NCBI RefSeq assembly: GCF_019711515.1
Contig: NZ_JAIGNO010000001.1
Location: 525,374-589,373 of the forward strand
Reading direction: 5' to 3'
Length of the DNA: 64,000 bases
Source: Qipengyuania qiaonensis
GTDB taxonomy: Bacteria; Pseudomonadota; Alphaproteobacteria; Sphingomonadales; Sphingomonadaceae
In this document: positions 1 through 8,854 of the stretch, piece by piece
Layout: the number at the start of each line of letters is the position of its first letter
How positions within the stretch are numbered: position 1 is the first letter of the stretch
Position numbers and translations under genes: made by a program
The notes under the pieces: model-generated
What the model was told of the DNA's origin: nothing
Databases searched by the model: none
What the model saw: the letters and a program-made list of their open reading frames with translations, nothing else

Positions 1-1023
1 CCCAATATCTACGCCGATCAGGTCGAATACTTCATCCGCAACCTGCACAATCGCGATAGCGCGGTGATCAGCCTGCACACGCATAACGATCGCGGTACCG
101 GCGTCGCCGCGGCTGAACTGGCGCTGATGGCAGGCGCCGACCGTGTCGAGGGCTGCCTGTTTGGAAATGGAGAACGCACCGGCAATTGCTGTCTCGTTAC
201 AATAGCGCTTAATATGTACACTCAAGGCATTGATCCAGCTCTTGATTTTTCCGATATCGACCGAGTTATCGAAACCGTCGAGTACTGCAACGCGCTACCG
301 GTGCATCAGCGTCATCCCTATGGGGGCGAACTGGTCTACACGGCATTTTCCGGCAGCCATCAGGATGCGATCAAGAAAGGGTTCGCTGCGCTGGAAACGC
401 AAAACGATCCGCATTGGCGCGTGCCCTATCTGCCGATCGATCCGGCGGATCTGGGTCGCAGTTACGAAGCGGTCATCCGCGTCAATTCGCAATCCGGCAA
501 GGGCGGTTTTGCCTGGGTGCTCGAACAGGACAGGGGTCTCAAACTGCCCAAAAGGATGCAGGCCGACTTCAGCCCGCATGTCCAGCGGATGGCCGACAAG
601 CTAGGCCGCGAACTGAACGCTGCGGATATCTGGGATGCATTCAAAACCGCCTATCACGTTCACACGGAGGACAAGCACTTCCAGCTCGTGGATTACGAGG
701 AACGACGCGCCAGCGATGGAACGCGCCTTTTTACCGGCACGATCGCGGTTGAAGGCCAGGAGCAGACCGTATCTGGGCGGGGCAACGGCCTTATCTCATC
801 CGTGTTGACGACGGTGGAAGATGCGTTCGGCCTAAGTCTGGAAGTGGTCGATTACACCGAGCACGCACTTACTTCCGGACGTGACAGTCGAGCCGCCGCC
901 TATCTGGAATGCCGCACGGCGGACGGAAAAGTAATCTGGGGTTGCGGCATAGACGAGGACGTTGCGACGGCAAGCGTAAGGGCGGTGTTGAGCGCCGCAA
1001 ATTCGGGCATCGGCCCTGCCTAG
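1..1023 (+). CDS. leuA: 2-isopropylmalate synthase, C-terminal part (5' end outside window)
   Basis: Catalyses condensation of acetyl-CoA with 2-oxoisovalerate, the first committed step of leucine biosynthesis in the cytoplasm. The frame is open from base 1, so the start lies upstream; 340 residues are visible. The early part reads SLHTHNDRGTGVAAAEL and then GADRVEGCLFGNGERTG, the metal-binding HTHND and the GNGERTGN signature of the TIM-barrel synthase. The last ~130 residues form the regulatory LeuA dimer domain (leucine feedback in the family). The spacing fits the long (~560 aa) LeuA subfamily. Its TAG stop overlaps the stop of the convergent GGDEF gene in a shared CTAG. Confidence 0.95.
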   Translation, partial: PNIYADQVEYFIRNLHNRDSAVISLHTHNDRGTGVAAAELALMAGADRVEGCLFGNGERTGNCCLVTIALNMYTQGIDPALDFSDIDRVIETVEYCNALPVHQRHPYGGELVYTAFSGSHQDAIKKGFAALETQNDPHWRVPYLPIDPADLGRSYEAVIRVNSQSGKGGFAWVLEQDRGLKLPKRMQADFSPHVQRMADKLGRELNAADIWDAFKTAYHVHTEDKHFQLVDYEERRASDGTRLFTGTIAVEGQEQTVSGRGNGLISSVLTTVEDAFGLSLEVVDYTEHALTSGRDSRAAAYLECRTADGKVIWGCGIDEDVATASVRAVLSAANSGIGPA

Positions 1024-2864
1024 CGCACGGCGATAAGAGTAGAACTCGAACGATCGCGCACGGACGACCCTGCAAAGTGGCGCATGTGCTGTGCATGGCG
1101 GATACAATTGCGACCGGCTGCCTTCGCCGAATAAAGGGGTCCGTCAGCAGCCTGCATCGCCATCGAGGAACTACAACGTTCTGAAATTTGAGCTATTCCT
1201 ATGCTCATGGTGATGTTGAAATGGCCACCGTCATTGTCCGTCATGGCGGACCGCAGGATCGCGAGCCGGAGACGCTCGCAGATGATCGACAGGGTCTCGA
1301 GAGCTGACCCGCACGCAATCAAGCCGAACTCTTCTCCGCCCAGTCGCGCGAAGAAGCAATCGTCGGTGGTGTTTTCGCGCATGATCTGTGCGACCTGCTT
1401 CAATACCTTGTCACCCACGGCATGGCCGTAGGAGTCGTTGACACGTTTGAAATGATCCAGGTCGATCAGCGCGAAGCCGAAAGGCTGCTCGTCGGCAAAC
1501 TCGAGTTGGGCTTCCGGCACGTCGAGGAATGCTCGCCGGTTCGGCAAGCCCGTCAGCACGTCGGTCCGGGCTTCCCATGATATCTGAATTTCGTTGAGTT
1601 TGCGCTCGGTCACGTCACGAATGGTAACAACGAAAGTGGAAGCTTGCTTCTTGGACGCATCTACCGCCCGCAACTTGGCCTTCAGCCATCGGGTCTGCCC
1701 ACTCCGTTCCACGGAACGTTCGATGATTTCCGTGTGCCCCCGATAATGCGCAGCGGAAACGAGAGCGCTGGCAACAATCTCCTTGTCAAACTCGCTGAAA
1801 AAAGCCGCAAGAGGCAGACCTTCGACGATTTCGAGACCGCTAAGGCGGGTCGACGCCGGTGATGCGAAACGGATCGTCCCTTCGCGATCCAGATGCAACA
1901 ATGCGTCGTCGGAATGGTCTGCGATCAACCGTTGCATGGCCTCGCGATCAACGAGTTCTTCCATGAAGCGCTGTCGCTGTTTCAGAGCAACGGCCAGCGG
2001 GAAAGATATCAGCAGCAGGACGCTAAGATAAAATTGCAGGAACAGGGCCTTCTGCCACAGTGCAAGGTGGAGTTGCGCGAAAACGCCGACGTCCATTGCC
2101 AGCGAAACGGCAGCACACACCGTTATGTTGAGCACGGTCACCGACGCGCCGAAGCGACCGAAGCAAAAACTCGCAAGAACCAGTGGTACGATGGGCAAGA
2201 AAAGTGTTGGGACAGTGGATTGCAGGAATGCGACGGCTGAGATGGTGAGAGTCAGGAGGACAATGCCGAAGAAAGGCAGAAGCCGCCCAGGCCCTCGGAT
2301 CGGCTCGGGGATCGGCTGCCGGTAAGAGGCGAGCAGCAGAGCCAGCGGCAGAACCAGAAGCGTGCCCAGGCCGTGACCGACTCCCCATGAGAAGGCGTGT
2401 TCCAGCCAGTTGCCGCCAACGACCTGCATAACCACGAGGCTGCCGGGTATCGCAGCGGCAAAGGGCCCGGCCAGGCCGGCGAGGAAGCCAAGCCAGACTA
2501 TTCCTTGTTCGCTGTCGACGTAATCGCGTTCCGGCCGGAAACGAACCAGCAGCCACGCTATAAACCAGGCTTCGAAGATATTGATTGTGGCGAGCGGGAA
2601 AGCCCATTCGGGCCCGAGACCGAATACACTTGTTGCCAACGTACTCAAGCCGACGAGAAGCACTGCTGTGCCCAGATGCCGCGACTGTGGAACCGAAAGA
2701 AACAGGGCTGCAGCGATCGCCGTTCCTGGCCAAACCAACGCCAATCCACCGGCAAAGCGGGTCCAGAAAATCGTGAAGCACGTAACGCCGAAAAACAATG
2801 TCCCGTACACGAAGATCCGTGTCGCTGGATGCATCTTCTGTTGTGCGGCTGCCATGGCATCCAT
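1020..2864 (-). CDS. MASE1-PAS-GGDEF membrane diguanylate cyclase
   Basis: Predicted integral membrane sensor that makes cyclic di-GMP from two GTP. The N-terminal ~310 residues are a run of hydrophobic segments matching the MASE1 sensory domain. A PAS domain (about 325-430, ending VVTIRDVTERK) follows, then a GGDEF domain from about residue 440. The active-site loop reads RLGGEEF, and the substrate stretch FALIDLDHFKRVND is intact, so it should be catalytically competent. No RxxD inhibitory site sits at the expected place before GGEEF (the local sequence is TDDCFFARL), so product inhibition may be weak. The signal sensed is unknown. The start chosen is the first ATG; M11 is an alternative. 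Confidence 0.88.
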   Translation of the reverse strand: MDAMAAAQQKMHPATRIFVYGTLFFGVTCFTIFWTRFAGGLALVWPGTAIAAALFLSVPQSRHLGTAVLLVGLSTLATSVFGLGPEWAFPLATINIFEAWFIAWLLVRFRPERDYVDSEQGIVWLGFLAGLAGPFAAAIPGSLVVMQVVGGNWLEHAFSWGVGHGLGTLLVLPLALLLASYRQPIPEPIRGPGRLLPFFGIVLLTLTISAVAFLQSTVPTLFLPIVPLVLASFCFGRFGASVTVLNITVCAAVSLAMDVGVFAQLHLALWQKALFLQFYLSVLLLISFPLAVALKQRQRFMEELVDREAMQRLIADHSDDALLHLDREGTIRFASPASTRLSGLEIVEGLPLAAFFSEFDKEIVASALVSAAHYRGHTEIIERSVERSGQTRWLKAKLRAVDASKKQASTFVVTIRDVTERKLNEIQISWEARTDVLTGLPNRRAFLDVPEAQLEFADEQPFGFALIDLDHFKRVNDSYGHAVGDKVLKQVAQIMRENTTDDCFFARLGGEEFGLIACGSALETLSIICERLRLAILRSAMTDNDGGHFNITMSIGIAQISERCSSSMAMQAADGPLYSAKAAGRNCIRHAQHMRHFAGSSVRDRSSSTLIAVR

Positions 2865-3168
2865 CTAGCCGGTCAGTGTTAACCTCGCGACGGAAGCCAG
2901 CTCCGCAAAATCCCGTAGATCGGGCCAATGCGCCGAAGAGTTCGAACACTGCCCGATGACGGCCGATGACCTTCAGCTGTTAAAGGAATTGGTCAAATGG
3001 ACGCGGTTCGATCTTTTCTCGACGAGCGAGTTGCAGGACATTTTCAAACGGAGCGCGGCACCTTCAATTTTGCTTGTCAGCAACGCGTCGCATGTGTTCC
3101 ATCGGGCCTGCGTGAGCATAACGACGCGCAAACAGGCTTAGGCCAAAACGGGAGAGGATACGCAGTCG
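2865..3168. other. 304-bp intergenic region with a possible gene remnant
   Basis: This lies between the divergent starts of the GGDEF gene and the amidohydrolase gene and should hold both promoters. No clear -35/-10 pair, Pho box or terminator was recognised. It contains a 61-codon plus-strand ORF (2956-3141), described separately. Confidence 0.5.
2956..3141 (+). pseudogene. Possible remnant of a small regulator ORF
   Basis: A 61-codon ORF whose first ~17 residues (TADDLQLLKELVKWTRF) look protein-like and recall the N-terminus of small helix-turn-helix type proteins known in other bacteria, from memory only. The rest has low complexity and does not resemble a helix-turn-helix domain, and no good ribosome-binding site precedes the ATG. 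It could be a decayed gene whose 3' part has been lost, or a chance ORF. No function is claimed. Confidence 0.2.
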
Positions 3169-4218
3169 ATGACCGAGAATATACTGGAGCCCGATCTGCC
3201 GATCATCGATCCACACCACCATTTGTGGGACCTAAGGCCGCTGATCCCCGCTTTTCCCGAACCGCGGCACGACTTCATTGAAGCAATTGCAGGGGCCGCC
3301 TATTACACGTTCGACGAACTGTACTCCGACATTCAAAGCGGCCACAAGGTAGTCGGTACCGTCTACATGGAATGCGGCGCATTTTACGATGCCAGTCGGG
3401 ACGAAGCGATGAAACCGGTGGGCGAAGTCGAGTTCGTCAACGGGGTCGCAGCTCAGGGCGCAAGCGGGCTTTACGGAAATTACCGCCCCTGTGCCGCCAT
3501 TGTCGGTCATGCAGACCTGACTTTAGGCGATGCGGTCAAACCGGTTGTCGAAGCACTGATTACCGCGGGCAATGGCCGTTTCAAGGGCATTCGCCACGCC
3601 GCAGCCTGGGATGCCGATCCCGCAGTCCTCGGCCCGCCATTCCACGCGCCGCAGGGACTTTACGGAGCCGATGCATTCCGCACGGGTTTTGCCGCCTATA
3701 CAGAATATGGCCTGACCTTCGATGCATGGATCCTGGAACCGCAGCTCGATGACGTGATCGAATTAGCTCGAGCCTTCCCGGACCAGCAGATCGTGCTCGA
3801 CCATTGCGGAACACCACTCAATATCGCCAGCTATCGTGGCAAGCTACACGAACGTTTCGACATTTGGCGCCGATCGATCCACGCGCTCGCAGAATGCCCC
3901 AATGTCGTGGTAAAGCTCGGCGGCCTTGCGATGGCTTTCTGCGGTTTGCCCGAAGACGGCCCCGCCAAAGGTCACGGGTCGGAACATCTTGCAAGCCTAT
4001 GGCGTCCGTATGTCGAGACATGCATCGAGGCGTTCGGAGCGAACAGGGCCATGTTCGAATCGAATTATCCCGTAGATCGTTGGGGCGCGAGCTATCCGGT
4101 GCTGTGGAATGCTTTCAAGCGCCTCGCAAAAGACGCCAGTGACGAAGAGAAGAACGCGCTCTTCGCCGGCACGGCGGCGCGCATTTACGATATCGAGCAC
4201 GTACTGCCTGTTGCTTGA
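3169..4218 (+). CDS. Amidohydrolase family 2 (TIM-barrel metal hydrolase)
   Basis: A 349-residue cytoplasmic protein of the amidohydrolase-2 family, the group that includes 2-pyrone-4,6-dicarboxylate and 4-oxalomesaconate-type hydrolases. The N-terminal DPHHHLW supplies the HxH metal ligands. A later IVLDHCGTPL gives the conserved barrel histidine, and MFESNYPVDRWGASY gives the C-terminal motif found as 'FGSNFPVD' in relatives. A ribosome-binding site (GGGAGAGG) sits 12 bases before the ATG. The substrate cannot be read from sequence. The next gene (nitronate monooxygenase) follows in the same direction about 80 bases later and may be co-transcribed. Confidence 0.85.
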   Translation: MTENILEPDLPIIDPHHHLWDLRPLIPAFPEPRHDFIEAIAGAAYYTFDELYSDIQSGHKVVGTVYMECGAFYDASRDEAMKPVGEVEFVNGVAAQGASGLYGNYRPCAAIVGHADLTLGDAVKPVVEALITAGNGRFKGIRHAAAWDADPAVLGPPFHAPQGLYGADAFRTGFAAYTEYGLTFDAWILEPQLDDVIELARAFPDQQIVLDHCGTPLNIASYRGKLHERFDIWRRSIHALAECPNVVVKLGGLAMAFCGLPEDGPAKGHGSEHLASLWRPYVETCIEAFGANRAMFESNYPVDRWGASYPVLWNAFKRLAKDASDEEKNALFAGTAARIYDIEHVLPVA

Positions 4219-4299
4219 CGTTTACGTAACGTCACCCTCGACAAGCGCATGAAGGGGCCATACCCGTCGCCGATCACACGAGAGAGGAGCCCTCCTGCC

Positions 4300-5268
4300 A
4301 TGACCCTGCCCGCCCCCTTCGACAAGCTGCGTCTGCCGGTCATCGGCTCGCCGCTATTCATCGTCTCGGGCCCCGAATTGGTCATCGCGCAGTGCAAGGC
4401 AGGAATCGTCGGCGCTTTCCCGGCTCTCAACGCCCGCCCCCAAAGCCAGGTCGACGAATGGCTTCACCAGATCACGGAAGAACTTGCGGCGCATAATCGC
4501 CAGCATCCCGACCGGCCGGCGGCGCCCTATGCAGTCAACCAGATCGTCCACAAGTCGAATGATCGGCTCGACGCCGATATGGCGACTTGCGCCAAATGGC
4601 AGGTGCCGATGGTCATAACCTCGCTGGGCGCGCGCGAGGAAGTGTTCAACGCCGTCACAAACTGGGGCGGGATCACCATGCACGACGTGATCAATGACCG
4701 GTTCGCGCGCAAGGCGATCGAAAAGGGGGCTACCGGGCTCATCCCCGTGGCCGCGGGTGCCGGGGGGCATGCGGGCGTTCTCAGCCCCTTCGCGCTGATG
4801 CAGGAAATCCGCGAGTGGTTTGATGGCCTGATCGCCCTTTCGGGATCGATTGCGCACGGTCGCTCGATCCTTGGCGCCCAGGCGCTGGGGGCCGATTTCG
4901 CTTACATAGGTTCGCCCTGGATCGCGGCGACGGAAGCCAATGCCGACGAACGCTACAAACAAGCTATCGTCGAAGGCCGCGCCGATGGTATCGTCTATAC
5001 CAATCTGTTTACGGGGGTTCACGGCAACTATTTGCGTTCCAGCATCGAAGGGGCGGGTCTCGATCCGGACAACCTACCTGTCAGCGATCCGAGCAAGATG
5101 AACTTCGGTAGTGGCGGCAATACCAAAGCCAAGGCCTGGAAGGACATCTGGGGCTCGGGACAGGGCATCGGTACAGTGACGAAGAGCGCACCGGTCGAAG
5201 AAACCGTATCTCGCCTCGAACGAGAGTATGTCGCGGCAAAGGAGGCGTTGAACAGGCTGGTTGCCTAG
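4300..5268 (+). CDS. Nitronate monooxygenase (2-nitropropane dioxygenase family)
   Basis: A 322-residue FMN enzyme that oxidises alkyl nitronates such as propionate 3-nitronate. It has the FMN-binding barrel start PFDKLRLPVIGSPLFIVS and the phosphate/flavin loop IPVAAGAGGHAG; the enoyl-reductase-like relatives share GGHAG. Although the frame is open from 4249, the ATG at 4300 is preferred: it follows AGAGAGGAG and matches the family N-terminus, while the upstream 17 codons look non-coding. The TAG stop overlaps the convergent downstream gene in a CTAG. Confidence 0.9.
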   Translation: MTLPAPFDKLRLPVIGSPLFIVSGPELVIAQCKAGIVGAFPALNARPQSQVDEWLHQITEELAAHNRQHPDRPAAPYAVNQIVHKSNDRLDADMATCAKWQVPMVITSLGAREEVFNAVTNWGGITMHDVINDRFARKAIEKGATGLIPVAAGAGGHAGVLSPFALMQEIREWFDGLIALSGSIAHGRSILGAQALGADFAYIGSPWIAATEANADERYKQAIVEGRADGIVYTNLFTGVHGNYLRSSIEGAGLDPDNLPVSDPSKMNFGSGGNTKAKAWKDIWGSGQGIGTVTKSAPVEETVSRLEREYVAAKEALNRLVA

Positions 5269-6092
5269 CTAGCCCGCGCGTATCGCACCCTTGTCATTCG
5301 GTTGGCATGATCGGGCTCGAGCTGGACGATAGTCGCGTCGTCGAGCGAGAACTCCCTGGCGGATTCCGGCATTCCAAACCCTACCAGTTCGTGCGCGACG
5401 CTGGCCGCGACATCTGTTGCTTCACGATCCGCGCCGCACAGGTCCGCGTCGATCGTGAATTCACTGCCGACAAAGAACGCCAGGCCGTTGCTGCGGATGC
5501 TCCCATCGGCGGAGCGACGCAGCGCAAACAGACCCGGCGCGGGAAACTGCCCGCCTCGAAGCCAGACATCGACCGCCTCCACAAAAGTAGGCGGTGAGAC
5601 GGCCGAGCGTGCAGGCGTCCAGCAGATTGCGCGCACACTTGCGAACTTCGCTGCAAGTTTCGCCGCAAGGCCCAGCATGGTCCGGACGACCGGCAGCGTG
5701 TTCGCTCCTTCCGCAACATGCGGGCTGGGAAAAAGACCGACGGCTTCGCAGTCGATCAGATCGTCGGGAGCCCGCTCGACAAAGTGCTCGATAGCCGGTG
5801 GGACAATCCAAGGACCCGGGAGCAAGCCAAGAAGATCGAATGCCAGACCATCGATGAGTATCTCCAACGATCCCTCGGAAGGGAAGGCCAGAGATGCTGA
5901 ATCAGAAACATGCGACGAAGCGGCGGGCACAGGATCGTGTCTGACAACGGCCCGAGGAATATCGGACAATGCGGCCAGCACCGCCTTGCGACCGGGCCTG
6001 CCGCCCTGTTCGAACATCAGCAAAAGACCGGGCAATTCCGATCTACCCGGATCGCCCGTAAACACTTGATCGGTCAACGAATCTGCCCCCAA
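5265..6092 (-). CDS. Conserved hypothetical protein, possibly DUF4261-like
   Basis: A 275-residue soluble protein with no catalytic motif I recognise. The middle and C-terminal part (about 145-215) has the order 'V.AICWTPARSAVSPPTFVEAV ... GLAFFVGSEF'. This resembles DUF4261 proteins, where a Val-Tyr/Cys-Trp strand is followed by a 'GL..FG..E' segment; the resemblance is weak and from memory. It lies 74 bases downstream of a flavodoxin-like gene on the same strand, so the two may form an operon. No signal peptide or membrane segment is seen. Confidence 0.65.
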   Translation of the reverse strand: MGADSLTDQVFTGDPGRSELPGLLLMFEQGGRPGRKAVLAALSDIPRAVVRHDPVPAASSHVSDSASLAFPSEGSLEILIDGLAFDLLGLLPGPWIVPPAIEHFVERAPDDLIDCEAVGLFPSPHVAEGANTLPVVRTMLGLAAKLAAKFASVRAICWTPARSAVSPPTFVEAVDVWLRGGQFPAPGLFALRRSADGSIRSNGLAFFVGSEFTIDADLCGADREATDVAASVAHELVGFGMPESAREFSLDDATIVQLEPDHANRMTRVRYARAS

Positions 6093-6165
6093 CTGATCGC
6101 TTGCGGGTCATGGCGGCAATCGGGCGATCCGTCGAGCCTCGATGCGCATCGAGCAGGAAAAAACG

Positions 6166-6651
6166 CTAGAAGATGCCTTGCCGGATACCTTCGGCCAGCG
6201 CCGCGCCAAGTTCCGAAGCCCGATCGAGTTCGCGAGCGCCGACGGTTTTCGGGGCCAGGATATCCTCGCGCTCCTGCGCGTCGGTTTTGACGATCCACGG
6301 ATCGCTAACGCGCTTCAATCTCCATCCAGTGGCGATGCGATCGATCTGCCGCTGGGCGCCCTCGCCATCCGAACCGGCGGCGATGATCGTGGCAAATGAG
6401 CGCCCTTCGATCCGGCCGAGTACGGGGTAATAGCAGCGGTCGAACATCTCCTTCATCTCCCCGCTCATGCTCGCCAGATTTTCGGGGCAGCAGAACAGAT
6501 AGCCGCTGGCCATCAACAGATCGTCCGGCACGACATCGCTCGCGCGCATGAGAACCCCGCCCTCGCCCGCGCCGTCCGCGGCCGCCTGCGCCAGCTGTTC
6601 GCTCGTGCCGGTACGGCTGTGCCAGATGATCAGCAGCGACGGTTTTGCCAT
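6166..6651 (-). CDS. Flavodoxin / NAD(P)H-dependent FMN reductase-like protein
   Basis: A 161-residue flavodoxin-fold protein. The start at 6651 gives MAKPSLLIIWHSRTGTSEQLAQAA, in which HSRTGTSEQ is the FMN phosphate-binding loop after the first beta strand. The longer open frame to 6903 is a shadow of the recJ upstream region. Later segments GYLFCCPENLASMSGEMKEMFDR and TIIAAGSDGEG match the second and third flavin-contacting loops (CPEN in place of the more usual TP.Y). Likely a cytoplasmic electron-transfer or oxidoreductase protein. It is divergent from recJ (6730). Confidence 0.85.
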   Translation of the reverse strand: MAKPSLLIIWHSRTGTSEQLAQAAADGAGEGGVLMRASDVVPDDLLMASGYLFCCPENLASMSGEMKEMFDRCYYPVLGRIEGRSFATIIAAGSDGEGAQRQIDRIATGWRLKRVSDPWIVKTDAQEREDILAPKTVGARELDRASELGAALAEGIRQGIF

Positions 6652-6729
6652 GCCGCACAATCGCCAGCGCCTGTCGATTGTCAATGTGCGCACCTTTCGT
6701 TGCGGGACGCGAAAGACTATTGCCGATCC

Positions 6730-8511
6730 ATGGCATCGCACGCCCTTTCCCCCGTCTTCGGTGTTTCCAACTCGCTGACAGGCCGCGCCTGGCACTGGCG
6801 CGGCGGCAACATGGAACTGGGGAACAGGCCCGCGTTGGGTGACGACATCGTTCGCCAGTTGCTGCTGTCGAGAGGCGTCGCGCCGGACGATATCGAGCGC
6901 CATCGCACCCCGACACTACGGAATTTCCTGCCCGACCCATCCCTGTTCCGCGATATGGACACGGCCGCCGACCGGATTGCCCAGGCGGTCATCTCGGGCG
7001 AGAAAATCACCATCTACGGCGATTACGACGTCGATGGGGCGACCAGTTCCGCCCTGCTGATCCGTCTCCTGCACGATCTCGGGGTCGAGGCGGGTTATTA
7101 CATCCCCGATCGCCTGCTCGAAGGCTACGGCCCATCGGGCGAAGCCCTCGTCAAACTGGGCGAGGAAGGCTCGAGCCTGATCGTGACCGTCGATTGCGGC
7201 GCGATGGCGCATGAAGCACTGGGCGCGGCACACGAAGCGGGCATCGACGTGATCGTGGTAGACCACCACAAATGCGCGGCAGACCTCCCAAAGACGGTGG
7301 CGCTGGTCAATCCGAACCGATTGGACGAACAGGACGAAGCCGCATCGCACGGGCATCTCGCCGCCGTCGGTGTGGCGTTCCTGCTTGCGATAGCGCTTGT
7401 AAGGACACTGCGCGAGCGGGACCATTTCGTCGACCGCAAGGAACCCGACCTGCTGGCGCTGCTCGACGTTGTCGCACTCGGCACCGTGGCCGACGTTGCC
7501 GCATTGCACGGACTCAACCGGGCCTTCGTTGCGCAAGGGCTCAAGGTCATGGCGAGACGCGACAATATCGGCATGTCAGCGCTGATCGATGCCAGTCGCC
7601 TTAAGCGGGCTCCGGCATGTTCCGATCTCGGCTTCGCCTTGGGTCCGCGCATCAATGCGGGCGGTAGAGTCGGGGAATCGACATTGGGGGTGCGCCTGCT
7701 GACAACCCACGATGCGGACGAGGCCCGCGAGATCGCGGCACAGCTTTCCGCACTGAACGATGAGCGCCGCGCCATCGAAGCGGCCGTGCAGGAGGCGGCC
7801 GAAGAACAGCTTGCATCGCAACACAATCGTGCGGTGCACCTGCTGGCGGGGAAGGACTGGCACCCCGGCGTAATCGGCATCGTGGCTGGCCGCATCAAGG
7901 AGAAGACCGGCAAACCTTCGCTGGTCATCGCGCTCGATGGTGAAACCGGCAAGGGCTCTGGCCGCTCGATCGCTGGGGTCGATCTTGGTGCCGCGATCAT
8001 CCGAGCTCGAGACGAAGGTCTGCTGATTGCCGGCGGCGGACACGCCATGGCAGCCGGGCTGACCGTCGCCAGCAACAGGATCGACGACCTTGCCGACTGG
8101 CTCGACACAACGCTCGAGGGACAAGTCGCCCGCGCCTCGGCGAGTCGCGAACTCTCACTCGATCTCGCGGTCTCGCCTGGCGGATTGACGCCTGAACTGG
8201 TCGACGCGCTCGAAGGTGCCGGGCCGTTCGGCGTCGGCTGGCCTGGCCCTCGCGTTGCGGTCGGTCCGGTTCGGCTGGTCAAATGCGACATAGTGGGAAC
8301 CGATCACGTTCGACTGATAGCCGCAGGAGACGATGGCAAGACCTTCAAGGGAATCGCCTTTCGCGCTGTTGACAGCGAAATGGGGCAAACGCTGCTCCAC
8401 TCGTCGCGCGGCCGGAAACTCTGGCTCGCCGGCCGCGTAAAGATCGACGATTGGGGCAGCAGGCCGCAAGCCGAACTCCACCTCGAGGACGCAGCCTGGG
8501 CGGATCGGTGA
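6730..8511 (+). CDS. recJ: Single-stranded-DNA-specific exonuclease RecJ
   Basis: A 5'-3' exonuclease on single-stranded DNA, acting in RecF-pathway recombination, mismatch repair and base excision repair. The 593-residue product has the DHH-family motifs in order: DYDVDGAT (about 99-105), VDCGAMAHE, VVDHHK (about 177-181), and in the DHHA1 domain GSGRSI and GGGHAMAAG. An OB-like C-terminal part follows. The ATG at 6730 was chosen because the upstream extension to 6619 overlaps the divergent flavodoxin gene and lacks family sequence. Full length for the family. Confidence 0.96.
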   Translation: MASHALSPVFGVSNSLTGRAWHWRGGNMELGNRPALGDDIVRQLLLSRGVAPDDIERHRTPTLRNFLPDPSLFRDMDTAADRIAQAVISGEKITIYGDYDVDGATSSALLIRLLHDLGVEAGYYIPDRLLEGYGPSGEALVKLGEEGSSLIVTVDCGAMAHEALGAAHEAGIDVIVVDHHKCAADLPKTVALVNPNRLDEQDEAASHGHLAAVGVAFLLAIALVRTLRERDHFVDRKEPDLLALLDVVALGTVADVAALHGLNRAFVAQGLKVMARRDNIGMSALIDASRLKRAPACSDLGFALGPRINAGGRVGESTLGVRLLTTHDADEAREIAAQLSALNDERRAIEAAVQEAAEEQLASQHNRAVHLLAGKDWHPGVIGIVAGRIKEKTGKPSLVIALDGETGKGSGRSIAGVDLGAAIIRARDEGLLIAGGGHAMAAGLTVASNRIDDLADWLDTTLEGQVARASASRELSLDLAVSPGGLTPELVDALEGAGPFGVGWPGPRVAVGPVRLVKCDIVGTDHVRLIAAGDDGKTFKGIAFRAVDSEMGQTLLHSSRGRKLWLAGRVKIDDWGSRPQAELHLEDAAWADR

Positions 8512-8592
8512 AAATGCGTGCATTCGAGGGTTGACGGCCCGAGGCCCCGCGCCTAATTGGCCCGCCACGCCACCGACCCGCAATGCGGGTGT

Positions 8593-8667
8593 GGCCCGTT
8601 CGTCTAGCGGTTAGGACGCGGCCCTTTCACGGCTGAAACACGGGTTCGATTCCCGTACGGGTCACCA
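8593..8667 (+). tRNA. tRNA-Glu (anticodon TTC), copy 1
   Basis: A 75-nt cloverleaf with encoded CCA. The acceptor stem GGCCCGT/ACGGGTC contains one G-U pair. The anticodon loop is CTTTCAC with TTC at 34-36, and the T loop GGTTCGATTCC is standard. It is followed 48 bases later by an identical copy. Confidence 0.97.
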
Positions 8668-8714
8668 TGGTGGCGGTATTGCATTGGCAATCCGCACAAA
8701 AGCGCCACTGATGT

Positions 8715-8789
8715 GGCCCGTTCGTCTAGCGGTTAGGACGCGGCCCTTTCACGGCTGAAACACGGGTTCGATTCCCGTACGGGTCACCA
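8715..8789 (+). tRNA. tRNA-Glu (anticodon TTC), copy 2
   Basis: Identical over all 75 bases to the copy at 8593-8667, with encoded CCA. The spacer between the two is unrelated to other parts of the window, so they are probably processed from one transcript. phoR starts 65 bases downstream. Confidence 0.97.
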
Positions 8790-8854
8790 CTTCCACATAT
8801 AGAGAAACAAATCGGGTGGCGCGCATAGCTGCACGTCGCTAAGCGGCGCCCACA

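Noticed and set aside
7125..8291. 388-codon ORF antisense to recJ
   Set aside because: Ser/Arg/Ala-rich shadow frame fully inside recJ on the opposite strand; no domain or ribosome-binding site.
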